Origin: an uncultured Collinsella sp.
GTDB taxonomy: Bacteria > Actinomycetota > Coriobacteriia > Coriobacteriales > Coriobacteriaceae
Direction of reading: 5' to 3'
Assembly: GCA_900549025.1 (NCBI GenBank)
Contig: URMZ01000029.1
Span: 1 to 21,570, forward strand
Length of the DNA: 21,570 nucleotides
This document shows, piece by piece, positions 13,819-21,385 of the stretch. The position numbers and the translations under genes were made by a program. The notes below the pieces were generated by a model, which ran no database searches, was not told the DNA's origin, and was given only the letters and a program-made list of their open reading frames with translations. Numbering within the stretch: the stretch's first letter is position 1; each line of letters begins with the position of its first letter.

Positions 13819-15672
13819 TTACATCTGCTCGGGCGCGGAAACGCCAACGAGGGTGAGCACCAGGGCGAGCGTCACACGGACGGCATCGCAAGCGGCCAGA
13901 CGGGCACGCGAAAGCTCGGGGTCGACGGGACGGCCCTCGCTCGGCAGCACCTGACAGGCAGCGTAGAAGCTGTGGAAGTCGCCGGCGAGTTCCTCAGCAA
14001 AGTGCGTCAGACGGAACGGGGCGCGGTCGCGAGCGCAGCTGGCGATGAGGTCGGTGAGCTCGTTGAGCTTGCGCGAAAGGGCGAGCTCGGTCGGGTCGGT
14101 CAGCAGCGAGTAATCGACGTTCTCACCGATGGCCTTGGCGGCGACGGCCTTCATGCCCATCTCGTCAGCCTGCTCGGGCGTAACGTCAGCGGCACGGCGC
14201 AGGATGGAGCACACGCGGGCGTGAGCGTACTGCACGTAGTACACCGGGTTGGAGTTGTCGCGCTTCTTGACGGCCTCAATATCGAAGTCGACCATCTGGT
14301 TGGAGCTCTTGGAGATGAGGGTGTACCGGGCAGCGTCGGAGCCGACCTCGTCGACGAGCTCCTGCAGGGTCACCATGGTGCCCTTACGCTTGGACATACG
14401 GACGGGCTTGCCGTTGCGCAGCAGGTTGACGAGCTGGCCCAGCAGAACCTCAAACTTGCCGGGGTAACCCAAGGCATCGCAGACGCAGCGGACGCGCTCG
14501 ATGTAGCCGTGGTGGTCGGCGCCCCAGATGTCGATGACGTGGTCGACGCGCTGGAACTTATCCCAGTGATAGGCAACGTCGGAGGCGAAGTAGGTGTACT
14601 CGCCGTCGGACTTGATCAGAACGCGGTCCTTGTCATCGCCCAGGTCGGTGGAGCGGAACCACAGGGCGCCGTCCTTGGTGTAGAGATAGCCCATCTTGTC
14701 GAGCTTCTCAAAAGCGCGGTCAACGGCGGAGGTGCCGGCGGTCTCGCCCTCGGTGTCCTTCACATACAGCGAGCGCTCGGAGAACCAACGATCGAAGTCG
14801 CAGTTAACGGCATGGCAAAGGTCGCGCATGTTGTCGACCATCTTTACATAGCCGCGCTCGCGGAAGCTCTCCATGCGCTCCTGCGGATCGGCGTTGACCC
14901 ACTTATCGCCGTCGGTGCGCCAGAACTCGGCGGCCTCGTCGATGATGTAGTCGCCGCCGTAGGAGTCCTTGCCCAGGGTCTCGGCAAAGTTGTCCTGATA
15001 CGGATGGGTCTCGGGATGCTCGTCGTTCTCGTCGGCAACAAAGGCGTCGCGGTCGGCGATCAGCAGCTTGTGAGCCTCGTCGATATCCACGCCCTGCTTG
15101 GCGATGATGTCGGCAAGCTGCATATAGCGCGTGCTGATGGAGTTGCCGAAGGTGTTCATCTGAGAGCCGTGGTCGTTGATGTAGAACTCACGCTGGATGT
15201 CGTAACCGGCGTGATCCATAACGCGGCAGAGCGAGTCGCCCAGCGCGGCCCAGCGGCCGTGGCCGATGTGCATGGGGCCGACGGGGTTGGCGGAAACGAA
15301 CTCGACCTGGGTCTTCAGGCCACCACCGACGTTGGACTTAGCGAAGTCCATACCCTTCTCGCGAGCCTCGCCAAAGATGGCATTCTTGACGGCAACGGAG
15401 AGGTAGAAGTTGATGAAGCCGGGGCCTGCGATCTCGACCTTCTCGATCGCGGGGTCCTCGGGCATATGGGCAACGATGGCCTCGGCGATCTTGCGCGGGG
15501 CGCAGTGGGCCAGCTTGGCGGACTTCAGGGCCATGGTAGAGGTCCACTCGCCATGAGAAGTGTCAGCCGGTCGCTCGATAGCGCAATCGTCAAGTTCAAA
15601 TGCGGAAAGGTCGCCGGCCTCCTGGGCCGCAGCAAGCGCAGCGCGTACCAGCTCTTCAATCTTCTCGGGCAT
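13819..15672 (-). CDS. argS: Arginyl-tRNA synthetase
   Basis: This 617-residue class I synthetase charges tRNA-Arg with arginine in the cytosol. The order of domains is standard: an ArgS-specific N-terminal domain (residues about 1-115, with GPGFINFYL at 83-91), the Rossmann catalytic core with SANPVGPMHIGHGR (HIGH at 135-138), a KMSKS-equivalent RMSKRKG around 425-431, and a C-terminal DALR-type anticodon-binding helix bundle ending with methionine, as is usual for ArgS. I chose the ATG at 15672 because CAAGGAGGATCT sits directly before it; an ATG 30 codons upstream has no such signal. The gene is alone in its unit, divergent from the CarD-like gene, and ends in the terminator at 13741-13773. 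I looked for a T-box in the leader and saw none. Confidence 0.97.
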   Translation of the reverse strand: MPEKIEELVRAALAAAQEAGDLSAFELDDCAIERPADTSHGEWTSTMALKSAKLAHCAPRKIAEAIVAHMPEDPAIEKVEIAGPGFINFYLSVAVKNAIFGEAREKGMDFAKSNVGGGLKTQVEFVSANPVGPMHIGHGRWAALGDSLCRVMDHAGYDIQREFYINDHGSQMNTFGNSISTRYMQLADIIAKQGVDIDEAHKLLIADRDAFVADENDEHPETHPYQDNFAETLGKDSYGGDYIIDEAAEFWRTDGDKWVNADPQERMESFRERGYVKMVDNMRDLCHAVNCDFDRWFSERSLYVKDTEGETAGTSAVDRAFEKLDKMGYLYTKDGALWFRSTDLGDDKDRVLIKSDGEYTYFASDVAYHWDKFQRVDHVIDIWGADHHGYIERVRCVCDALGYPGKFEVLLGQLVNLLRNGKPVRMSKRKGTMVTLQELVDEVGSDAARYTLISKSSNQMVDFDIEAVKKRDNSNPVYYVQYAHARVCSILRRAADVTPEQADEMGMKAVAAKAIGENVDYSLLTDPTELALSRKLNELTDLIASCARDRAPFRLTHFAEELAGDFHSFYAACQVLPSEGRPVDPELSRARLAACDAVRVTLALVLTLVGVSAPEQM

Positions 15673-15739
15673 AGATCCTCCTTGTGTTAAAGCCCCCGAG
15701 CTCTTGGTCACTCGTAGGGCAAAAGCCAGAGTTTGTAGC

Positions 15740-15768
15740 ACTCTATCACAAGCGACGGGCACTGTCGC
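15740..15768 (-). promoter_or_regulatory. Candidate argS promoter
   Basis: Leftward GCGACA (15763-15768) and TAGAGT (15740-15745) are separated by 17 bp, each matching consensus at four of six positions. The predicted leader would be about 60 nt. Confidence 0.35.
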
Positions 15769-15956
15769 AGGGTAAAGCTAATAGATATTGCATATGCACA
15801 AAAATGACTACAGCTTGTATGGAGTCACTCAAAGATGCCGGTCTGCCTGCAGATTATGCAGGCGTTGAAAATGCATAAAGGTGTGAATGAGCTGCGTCTG
15901 TTATCGAATACTCTTACCTATCAGAGTTGTGTGCTTTTCCTGCATAAAGTACGGGT

Positions 15957-15985
15957 TTGCGCACGTCAGCGTGTTATTCTAGACA
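15957..15985 (+). promoter_or_regulatory. Weak candidate promoter of the CarD-like gene
   Basis: TTGCGC (15957-15962) and TAGACA (15980-15985) are 17 bp apart and lie 29 bp before the ATG. The -10 match is poor, and an overlapping TATTCT is an alternative. Confidence 0.28.
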
Positions 15986-16014
15986 TACGTAAATTCGTAT
16001 AAGTTGGAGGTAGC

Positions 16015-16500
16015 ATGTTCTCAATCGGTCAACACGTCATTCATCCGGGCCAGGGAGTCTGCACCGTCGTCGGTTTTAGGGACGACACACCGCAGCCCAT
16101 GCTGTTGCTCGAGACCAAGCAGGGACATGCGCAGACGATCCTCATGTACCCCGTGGCGCAGGCCGACCGTCTGCACGCCGCCATCTCTCAGCAAGATGCC
16201 GAGCACCTGCTGAGCCACTATGACGAGCTGGAGTGCGACACCTTTACCGAGCGCAACAGCTCGCTTGAGGAGACACACTTTAAGCAGCAGCTCAAGCTGG
16301 GCGCGCCCGAGACGGTCCGCGTGGCAAAGACCATGATGCACCGCATTCGCCAGGCCGAGGAAGCTGATAAAAAACCCAGCTCCTACTACATGCGCGTACT
16401 CAAGGAGGCCAAGCGCCGCTCCATCGAGGAGTTCGCCGTGGCCTTGGGCGTCACCGAGGAGGCCGCCGAAGCCCGCCTAGCCCAAGCCGCCCTCAACTAA
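16015..16500 (+). CDS. CarD-family transcriptional regulator
   Basis: The 161-residue protein begins with the CarD/CdnL/TRCF RNA-polymerase interaction domain: MFSIGQHVIHPGQGVCTVVG is the characteristic opening (residues 1-20), followed by further beta strands to about residue 60. The rest is helical and charged, as in the DNA-binding C-terminal domain. CarD proteins bind the RNA polymerase beta subunit and stabilise open promoter complexes, especially at stable-RNA promoters, so a global rather than gene-specific role is expected. The ATG at 16015 follows TTGGAGGTAGC. The sequence is a diverged member: the YPV motif that follows the RID domain (residues about 45-47) is retained, while the C-terminal half is unlike the mycobacterial one. 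Its TAA stop lies inside the first copy of the 45-bp palindromic repeat, and a terminator follows at 16567-16612. Confidence 0.85.
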   Translation: MFSIGQHVIHPGQGVCTVVGFRDDTPQPMLLLETKQGHAQTILMYPVAQADRLHAAISQQDAEHLLSHYDELECDTFTERNSSLEETHFKQQLKLGAPETVRVAKTMMHRIRQAEEADKKPSSYYMRVLKEAKRRSIEEFAVALGVTEEAAEARLAQAALN

Positions 16501-16542
16501 CCTGCCAAAAAGGGACAGGTTTATTTTGGCAGGTTTTATCTG
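16498..16542 (+). repeat. 45-bp palindromic REP-like element, copy 1 (after carD-like gene)
   Basis: The element starts with the TAA stop of the CarD-like gene and reads TAACCTGCCAAAAAGGGACA, then GGTTTATTTTGGCAGG and TTTTATCTG. AACCTGCCAAAA pairs with TTTTGGCAGGTT to give a 12-bp stem. The same element recurs at 17747-17790 and 18516-18561 in the opposite orientation. It could also act as a hairpin that helps termination because it ends in TTTTA. Confidence 0.92.
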
Positions 16543-16566
16543 GCCAAACGTCAACAAACAATCAGT

Positions 16567-16612
16567 AAATGGCCGAGTTCTCCGTTTTGTTTGTGAGCGC
16601 CCGGCCATTTTT
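16567..16612 (+). terminator. Rho-independent terminator of the CarD-like gene
   Basis: AAATGGCCG pairs with CGGCCATTT around a 27-nt loop and is followed by TTT. It lies just after repeat copy 1. The rest of 16613-16859 has no supported gene and no convincing promoter. Confidence 0.75.
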
Positions 16613-16859
16613 CTATCGCCGTAGAAATGCGTGAAGCCCATTTGCGATGACATCATGCGAGGGGGACCGTCCAGATCGACGCAACTAACGCCCGCATCCA
16701 CAACAAGCGCGCCCGTCTTGTTCAATTACCATTAAAAAGCATCAATTTGAAAACGCAATAACATTTCGGCAGGTAGCAGCTATGGTCGGTGAACTGAATC
16801 TCGACAACCGAAGCCTCCGAATGAGGTATCTTCAGCCCATCCAAGCTAAAGGAGGGGCC

Positions 16860-17618
16860 ATGCCGAGAAAACCTCGTTCAAAGTCACCAACCGGTTATTT
16901 CCACGTCACGTTGCGTGGAAACGGAGGGCAATTGCTGTTTGACGATGCCGAGGACCGAATCGCCATGCTTCAGATCCTCGATGCGATTCTCCCCAAACAC
17001 AATATCGAGCTTATCGCTTGGTGCCTTATGGGAAACCACATTCATCTGCTCATCGACGATCCGGACGACCGCAAGAGCGACGCGATGCACGCGGTAGCCG
17101 TATCGTATGCGGGCAGGTACAATGCGCGGACGGGACATATCGGCCACGTGTTTCAGGAGCGGTTTTGGGATTCGCCCATTAAGTCGGAAGTATATTTACT
17201 CGAGGCAATTCGATACATTCATCTGAATCCACAAAAAGCAGGACTGGCGGCATACGACGAATATCCCTGGAGCAGCCATCGCGAGTATCTAATGAGTGCC
17301 AGGTCACGGCCGCATGTCACCGGCAGCGTTGTCGGTGTTTTATTCCCAACACCTCGCTCATACCTTCAGCTCATGGAAAGTGCGCCGTCGCTTCCCTATC
17401 GCCCCAGCGCAACAGCCAAGGTTCGCGAGGAAGATCTATGCGAATTTGGCACGGCAATCGTGCAGAGTGTCGCAGGATGTGCTCCGACGGAACTCAAATC
17501 CGTCTCCAAGCCACTTCGCAATGAGGCGATTCTCGCGCTTCGAAAAGAAGGGTTAACGGTTAGGCAGGTTCAGCTGTTGACCGGACTGGGGACATGGATT
17601 ATCAAGAACGCGTCCTAG
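16860..17618 (+). CDS. REP-associated tyrosine transposase (RAYT), complete
   Basis: The 252-residue protein is a Y1 HUH transposase of the RAYT type. It has GYFHVTLRGN (residues 12-21), the HUH pair in GNHIHLLI (H60, H62), the candidate catalytic tyrosine in AVSYAGRYN (Y83), GHVFQERFWDS, IRYIHLNPQKAGL and YPWSSHREYL. The C-terminal region (about 190-252) ends in a helix-turn-helix-like segment, EGLTVRQVQLLTGLGTWIIK, as in many RAYTs. The ATG at 16860 has a perfect AAAGGAGGGG ribosome binding site; an upstream ATG at 16782 lacks one. Family members nick REP hairpins as single strands and are credited with spreading REP elements. It is flanked by inverted copies of the 45-bp repeat at 16498-16542 and 17747-17790, the expected REPtron arrangement. 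No terminal inverted repeats or target duplications of a classical IS are seen. Confidence 0.93.
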   Translation: MPRKPRSKSPTGYFHVTLRGNGGQLLFDDAEDRIAMLQILDAILPKHNIELIAWCLMGNHIHLLIDDPDDRKSDAMHAVAVSYAGRYNARTGHIGHVFQERFWDSPIKSEVYLLEAIRYIHLNPQKAGLAAYDEYPWSSHREYLMSARSRPHVTGSVVGVLFPTPRSYLQLMESAPSLPYRPSATAKVREEDLCEFGTAIVQSVAGCAPTELKSVSKPLRNEAILALRKEGLTVRQVQLLTGLGTWIIKNAS

Positions 17619-17705
17619 CGTCGCGCTTGCCGAGTTACGAGTACGGCGAAGCGCAGCTGCCTGCCGCGAGGCGCCGCCATTCGCCAACGTCACCATGTCA
17701 AACAG

Positions 17706-17744
17706 AAAACGCTTCCGCTGAATAACGTCCAACGGAAGCGTTTT
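17706..17744 (-). terminator. Terminator of the HD-domain gene
   Basis: A 12-bp perfect stem AAAACGCTTCCG/CGGAAGCGTTTT closes a 15-nt loop and ends in TTTT read leftward. It lies 43 bp after the HD gene stop, beyond repeat copy 2, and may also stop the convergent transposase transcript. Confidence 0.85.
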
Positions 17745-17746
17745 CC

Positions 17747-17790
17747 CAGATAAAACCTACCAAAAAAACCTGTCCCTTTTTGGCAGGTTA
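17747..17790 (-). repeat. 44-bp palindromic REP-like element, copy 2 (after HD-domain gene)
   Basis: Read leftward it begins with the TAA stop of the HD gene and follows copy 1 closely: TAACCTGCCAAAAAGGGACA is identical, then one T is missing and GGCAGG has become GGTAGG. TTTTATCTG ends it as in the other copies. The change keeps a G-U pair in RNA. Confidence 0.92.
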
Positions 17791-18387
17791 GGCCTGGAAG
17801 GTGTCGCGGTCGGGCGCGAAGGACTGCATGGCCGCGATGGTGCGGTCGAAAAGCTCGGGGAGCTCCCAGCCCAGCATCTCGGCGCCCTGCGTAATCACGT
17901 CGCGCGAGCAGCCGGCGGCAAAGCGCTTGTCCTTGAACTTCTTCTTGAGCGACTTGGTCGTAAAGTCCATGACGCTTTTGCTCGGACGCATGATAACGGC
18001 GGCCCCGATCAGGCCGGTAAGTTCGTCGCACGCAAATAGGATCTTCTCCATCTGCGACTCGGGCTTGGGCAGCGAGGCGTTGAAATCGGACGTGTGCGTC
18101 TGGATGGCGCGGATGAGCTCGGGCGATGCGCCCTCGCCCTCCAGAATCTTGGCAGCATAGATGGTGTGGTTCACGGGGTCGTCCTCATGCTCCTCCCAAT
18201 CCAAGTCGTGCAGCAGGCCGACGATACCCCAAAACTCCTCGTTCTCGGGGTCGAACTCGCGTGCAAAGTAGCGCATGGTGCCTTCGACCGTCTCGCCGTG
18301 GGTGATGTGGAACGGATCTTTGTTGTGCTCGTTGAGCAGTTCGAACGCACGGTCACGGGTGATTCCGGCGGAAAGCGTCTGAGACAT
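17788..18387 (-). CDS. HD-domain phosphohydrolase
   Basis: The 199-residue protein has an HD-superfamily metal site: H30 in FHITHGETV, H60-D61 in VGLLHDLDWEEH, and a later histidine in IQTHTSDF. The set corresponds to the H...HD...H/D pattern that binds one or two metals for phosphomonoester or phosphodiester hydrolysis. The RPSKSVMDF and KKKFKDKRFAAG segments occur in a common family of predicted HD hydrolases without a firmly known substrate. The ATG at 18387 is preceded by CTGGAGGTATTGCC; a start 41 codons upstream lacks a ribosome binding site. The protein is soluble, with no membrane segment or signal peptide. It forms its own unit between the proA terminator and its own terminator, and its stop codon overlaps repeat copy 2. 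Confidence 0.85.
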   Translation of the reverse strand: MSQTLSAGITRDRAFELLNEHNKDPFHITHGETVEGTMRYFAREFDPENEEFWGIVGLLHDLDWEEHEDDPVNHTIYAAKILEGEGASPELIRAIQTHTSDFNASLPKPESQMEKILFACDELTGLIGAAVIMRPSKSVMDFTTKSLKKKFKDKRFAAGCSRDVITQGAEMLGWELPELFDRTIAAMQSFAPDRDTFQA

Positions 18388-18479
18388 GGCAATACCTCCA
18401 GGTGAGTCGGTGCTAGGACACGGTGTCACTATCGTATATCGCCGCGGCTCAAGCCGAAAGGCAGAAAAGGCATACGGAG

Positions 18480-18508
18480 AAAAAAGCCGGGCGAACGCGT
18501 CGCCCGGC
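18480..18508 (-). terminator. Rho-independent terminator of proA
   Basis: Read leftward, a 9-bp perfect stem GCCGGGCGA/TCGCCCGGC with a 5-nt loop is followed by six T. It lies beyond repeat copy 3, about 50 bp after the proA stop. Confidence 0.92.
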
Positions 18509-18515
18509 AAAACCG

Positions 18516-18561
18516 CAGATAAAACCTGCCAAAATAAACCTGTCCCTTTTTGGTAGGTTTA
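18516..18561 (-). repeat. 46-bp palindromic REP-like element, copy 3 (after proA)
   Basis: Read leftward it starts at the TAA stop of proA: TAAACCTACCAAAAAGGGAC, then AGGTTTATTTTGGCAGG and TTTTATCTG. It differs from copy 1 by one extra A at the stop codon and one G-to-A change in the first arm. Confidence 0.92.
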
Positions 18562-19845
18562 GGGGCGGACCTGGCCGGTGCCGCGGAGCTTGTATTTGTA
18601 GGTGGTGAGGGCCTCGGCGGCAAAGGGGCCACGGGCGTGGAGCTTTTGGGTCGAGATGCCGATCTCGGCGCCCAGGCCAAACTCGCCGCCGTCAGTGAAG
18701 CGAGTGCTGGCGTTGGAGTACACGGCCGAGGCATCGACAGCATCGAGGAAGCGCTCGCAAGCATCCGTATCCTCGGCAACGATGGCCTCGGAGTGCATCG
18801 TGCCGTAGCGGTTGATGTGTGCGATGGCCTCGTCCTCGTTTGCCACGACCTTCACGCTCATCTCGAGCGCCAGGTACTCGCGACCCCAGTCCTCCTCAGT
18901 CGCGGCGACGTAGTCATCGCCCTCCACAAGCCCGGCATCGGCGCATGCGGCGCAGGTTGCCTCGTCGCCGTGCATGAGCACGCCGTGGTCATGCAGCACG
19001 GTCACGACCGCGGGCAAAAACGCATCGGCCACAGCACGGTCGACCAGCAGCGACTCGGCGGCATTGCACACGCCTACGCGCTGGGTCTTGGCATTAACGA
19101 TAATGTTGAGCGCCTTATCAAAGTCGGCGGATTCATGCACGTAGATGTGGCAGTTGCCCGTGCCCGTCTCGATCACCGGCACAAGCGACTCGCGCACGCA
19201 GCGCTGGATCAGGCCTGCACCTCCGCGCGGAATGAGTACGTCGACAATACCGCGGAGCTTCATGAGCTCGCCGGTGGCCTCGCGGTCGGTGGACTCGATC
19301 ATCGACACGGCCTCGCGCGGGAAGCCCTTGGCCTCGAGCGCATCGGCCAGCAGCTCGGCGATCATGGCACACGAGTGATAGGCCAGCGAGCCGCCGCGTA
19401 GAATGCAGGCGTTGCCGGTACGGATGCAGATGCCTGCGGCGTCGGCCGTCACGTTGGGGCGCGCCTCGTAGACCATGGCGACCAGGCCCAACGGCACGCT
19501 CACGCGGGTCAGGTCCACACCGCTCGCAAGCACGCGGTGGTCGAGCACGCGGCCGACGGGATCGGGCAGCTCGGCGAGCTTCTCCAAACCGGCGGCCATG
19601 CCCTCGACGCGCTCAGGCGTCAGCAGCAGACGGTCGAGCAGACCGGCCGAAGTGCCCGCATCGCGCGCGGCGGACATATCGAGCTCGTTGGCGGCAACGA
19701 TGGAGTCGACACCGTTGCGCAGTGCTGCGGCCATGGCGCGCACGGCCTCCTGGCGCTGCTCATCGCTCGCCGTGGCAAGCGAGGCCGACGCTGCCTTGGC
19801 GGCAACGGCAAGATCGTGGACATACGTGGCTATATCGACCGACAT
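18559..19845 (-). CDS. proA: Gamma-glutamyl phosphate reductase (glutamate-5-semialdehyde dehydrogenase)
   Basis: This 428-residue cytosolic enzyme performs the second step of proline synthesis, the NADPH-dependent reduction of gamma-glutamyl phosphate to glutamate-5-semialdehyde. The sequence is full length and collinear with ProA. Landmarks are VPLGLVAMVYEARPNVT, GNACILRGG, DVLIPRGGAGLI, VIETGTGNCHIYV, the catalytic cysteine C260 in RVGVCNAAESLL, and the C-terminal GEFGLGAEIGISTQKLHARGP. The ATG at 19845 follows GGAGAAAGGG. The usual partner proB (glutamate 5-kinase) is not next to it; upstream is a divergent hydrolase and downstream an unrelated HD gene, so proB must lie elsewhere if present. 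The stop codon overlaps repeat copy 3. Confidence 0.97.
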   Translation of the reverse strand: MSVDIATYVHDLAVAAKAASASLATASDEQRQEAVRAMAAALRNGVDSIVAANELDMSAARDAGTSAGLLDRLLLTPERVEGMAAGLEKLAELPDPVGRVLDHRVLASGVDLTRVSVPLGLVAMVYEARPNVTADAAGICIRTGNACILRGGSLAYHSCAMIAELLADALEAKGFPREAVSMIESTDREATGELMKLRGIVDVLIPRGGAGLIQRCVRESLVPVIETGTGNCHIYVHESADFDKALNIIVNAKTQRVGVCNAAESLLVDRAVADAFLPAVVTVLHDHGVLMHGDEATCAACADAGLVEGDDYVAATEEDWGREYLALEMSVKVVANEDEAIAHINRYGTMHSEAIVAEDTDACERFLDAVDASAVYSNASTRFTDGGEFGLGAEIGISTQKLHARGPFAAEALTTYKYKLRGTGQVRP

Positions 19846-19913
19846 GGGCGGCCCTTTCTCCTAGAAGTTTGCAACCATGGTAGCCGATTTGCGCATGGCC
19901 TCGCCCGCGGCGG

Positions 19914-19919
19914 TAGAAT
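19914..19919 (+). promoter_or_regulatory. -10 box of the alpha/beta hydrolase gene
   Basis: TAGAAT matches the -10 consensus at five of six positions and lies 38 bp before the ATG. No good -35 hexamer is present at 16-18 bp; TTGCGC occurs at 19 bp. The 112-bp space is shared with the divergent proA promoter, which I could not place. Confidence 0.4.
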
Positions 19920-19957
19920 TGGTCAACCCGAAACACCGCAACGAACGGAAGACTCAC

Positions 19958-21376
19958 ATGGCCCTCATCACTTCGTACCACGTCCCCGGCCTTTACGTCG
20001 AGGACCACAGCATCGACGTCCCCCTTGACTGGCGCGGCCTGGAGCCGATGCTTTTGGCCGTCGGTAGCACCATGCGCCGCGGCGCTATGCCGGCACCAAT
20101 CGCCGGCGCGCCCGAGAGCATCAAGCTCTTCTACCGCGTGGTTTGCGCGCCCGACCGCATCAACGACGATCTGCCGCTGCTCCTGTTTTTGCAGGGTGGC
20201 CCCGGCGGTGAGAGCCCGCGTCCGCTGTCGCCCACAAGCGACGGCTGGATCGAGGAGGCCGTCAAGCACTTCCGCGTCGTCCTGCCCGACCAGCGCGGCA
20301 CCGGGCGCAGCAGCTGTGTAGACGGGCGCACGATTGCCGCACTGGGCGAGCGCGCGACGGCGGCCGACTCCGATGCCGCACGCTCGCAGGCTGACTTCCT
20401 CAAGCGCCACCTCGCCAGCTCCATCGTGCGCGATTTTGAGTACCTGCGTCTGGTGGGCTTTGGCGGCAAGCCCTGGGTCACGCTCGGCCAGAGCTACGGC
20501 GGCTTTTTGACGTTGAGTTATCTGTCGCTCTTCCCCGAGGGCGTGGCGGCGAGCTTTACCTGCGGCGGCATCCCCCACGTGCCGGCGAGCGCCAGCGAGG
20601 TCTACGCGCACACCTTCCCGCGCATGGCCGCCAAGACGCAGCAGTATTACGACCGCTACCCCGCCGACGTCGAGCGCGTGGCAGCCCTGGCCGATGCGCT
20701 CGAGGCACAGAAGCCCGTGCTGCCCGACGGCTCGCCGATGACGGTCGAGCGCCTACAGCTCATGGGCAGCGACTTTGGCATGAAGCCGAGCTTTGAGCGT
20801 ATGCATTGGATTATCGATCACGCTTTTGTTGACGGCGACGGCACGCTGACCTGCGGCGCCTCGGTATCTGACAGCTTTTTGATGCGCGCCTTCGAGCGCA
20901 CCAACACGCGCACGAATCCGCTGTACTGGACGCTGCAGGAGTTCATATACGCCGACGGCGACACTATGCCCATTGGTTGGGCCGCGGCCGAAGAGAAGGC
21001 ACACCGCGCCGAGTTCGACACCCTCGCGCGCCCGCTCATGTTTACCGGCGAGGCCATGTTCCCGTGGATGTTCGAGCAGATGCCCGAGCTTAAGCCGTTT
21101 AAGCCCGCCATGGACCTGCTGATGGAAGACACCAGCTGGGACAAGATCTATGACCCGCAGCGCCTGGCCTGCAACGAGGTGCCGCTCCAGGCCGCGGTGT
21201 ATTTCGACGACATGTACGTGGATTCGGGCCTGCAGCTCGATACGCTCAGCCGCGTGGGCAACTCGCATGCCTGGGTGACCAACGAGTTCGAGCACGACGG
21301 CCTGCACGGCAGCGTGGTGTTCAAGCACCTCTTCGACGAAGCCCTCAACCGCGGAGACCTGCGCCAGATCTTCTAG
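19958..21376 (+). CDS. Alpha/beta hydrolase, proline iminopeptidase-like (peptidase family S33)
   Basis: The 472-residue protein has the oxyanion-hole motif LFLQGGPGG (residues 76-84, the HGGPG equivalent), DQRGTGRSS and the nucleophile elbow GQSYGGF with S179. The acid is probably in VYFDDMYVD, and the histidine is H446 or H450 in EFEHDGLHGS. Together these match the S33 peptidases that release N-terminal proline from peptides. Length and the large cap (about residues 210-370) fit the long, mostly actinobacterial and lactobacillar form. There is no signal peptide, so cytosolic processing of imported peptides is likely. Its position opposite proA is suggestive for proline economy but is not evidence of shared control. 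The ATG at 19958 was chosen over one at 19877 because it aligns with the conserved start and has GGAAG nearby, although that site is weak. Confidence 0.87.
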   Translation: MALITSYHVPGLYVEDHSIDVPLDWRGLEPMLLAVGSTMRRGAMPAPIAGAPESIKLFYRVVCAPDRINDDLPLLLFLQGGPGGESPRPLSPTSDGWIEEAVKHFRVVLPDQRGTGRSSCVDGRTIAALGERATAADSDAARSQADFLKRHLASSIVRDFEYLRLVGFGGKPWVTLGQSYGGFLTLSYLSLFPEGVAASFTCGGIPHVPASASEVYAHTFPRMAAKTQQYYDRYPADVERVAALADALEAQKPVLPDGSPMTVERLQLMGSDFGMKPSFERMHWIIDHAFVDGDGTLTCGASVSDSFLMRAFERTNTRTNPLYWTLQEFIYADGDTMPIGWAAAEEKAHRAEFDTLARPLMFTGEAMFPWMFEQMPELKPFKPAMDLLMEDTSWDKIYDPQRLACNEVPLQAAVYFDDMYVDSGLQLDTLSRVGNSHAWVTNEFEHDGLHGSVVFKHLFDEALNRGDLRQIF

Positions 21377-21385
21377 CAAAGGAGT

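Larger units (their letters stand above)
15673..16014. other. Divergent argS / carD-like intergenic region
   Basis: About 340 bp contain the promoters of both genes. There is a 7-bp hairpin GCCTGCA-GATTA-TGCAGGC (15845-15863), and TGCATAAAG appears twice (15872-15880 and 15941-15949), 69 bp apart. No RNA gene is visible. A 24-codon ATG frame near 15804 has no ribosome binding site. Confidence 0.4.

Noticed and set aside
13807..15690. 627-codon open frame on the plus strand
   Set aside because: It is antisense to argS, which is unambiguous, and has no ribosome binding site or domain.
15673..15850. Possible T-box riboswitch in the argS leader
   Set aside because: No T-box sequence, specifier loop or antiterminator/terminator pair could be found before the start codon.
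15804..15878. Small frame of about 24 codons (ATG at 15804) upstream of the CarD-like gene
   Set aside because: It has no ribosome binding site and overlaps the argS promoter region and a hairpin; a chance frame is more likely.
16498..17790. RAYT plus flanking repeats as a classical insertion sequence
   Set aside because: The flanking palindromes occur a third time without a transposase and abut stop codons. No target duplication is seen, which fits a REPtron better.
16498..18561. The three 45-bp repeats as a CRISPR array
   Set aside because: They are spread over 2 kb with genes between them, are in mixed orientation and have no regular spacers or cas genes.
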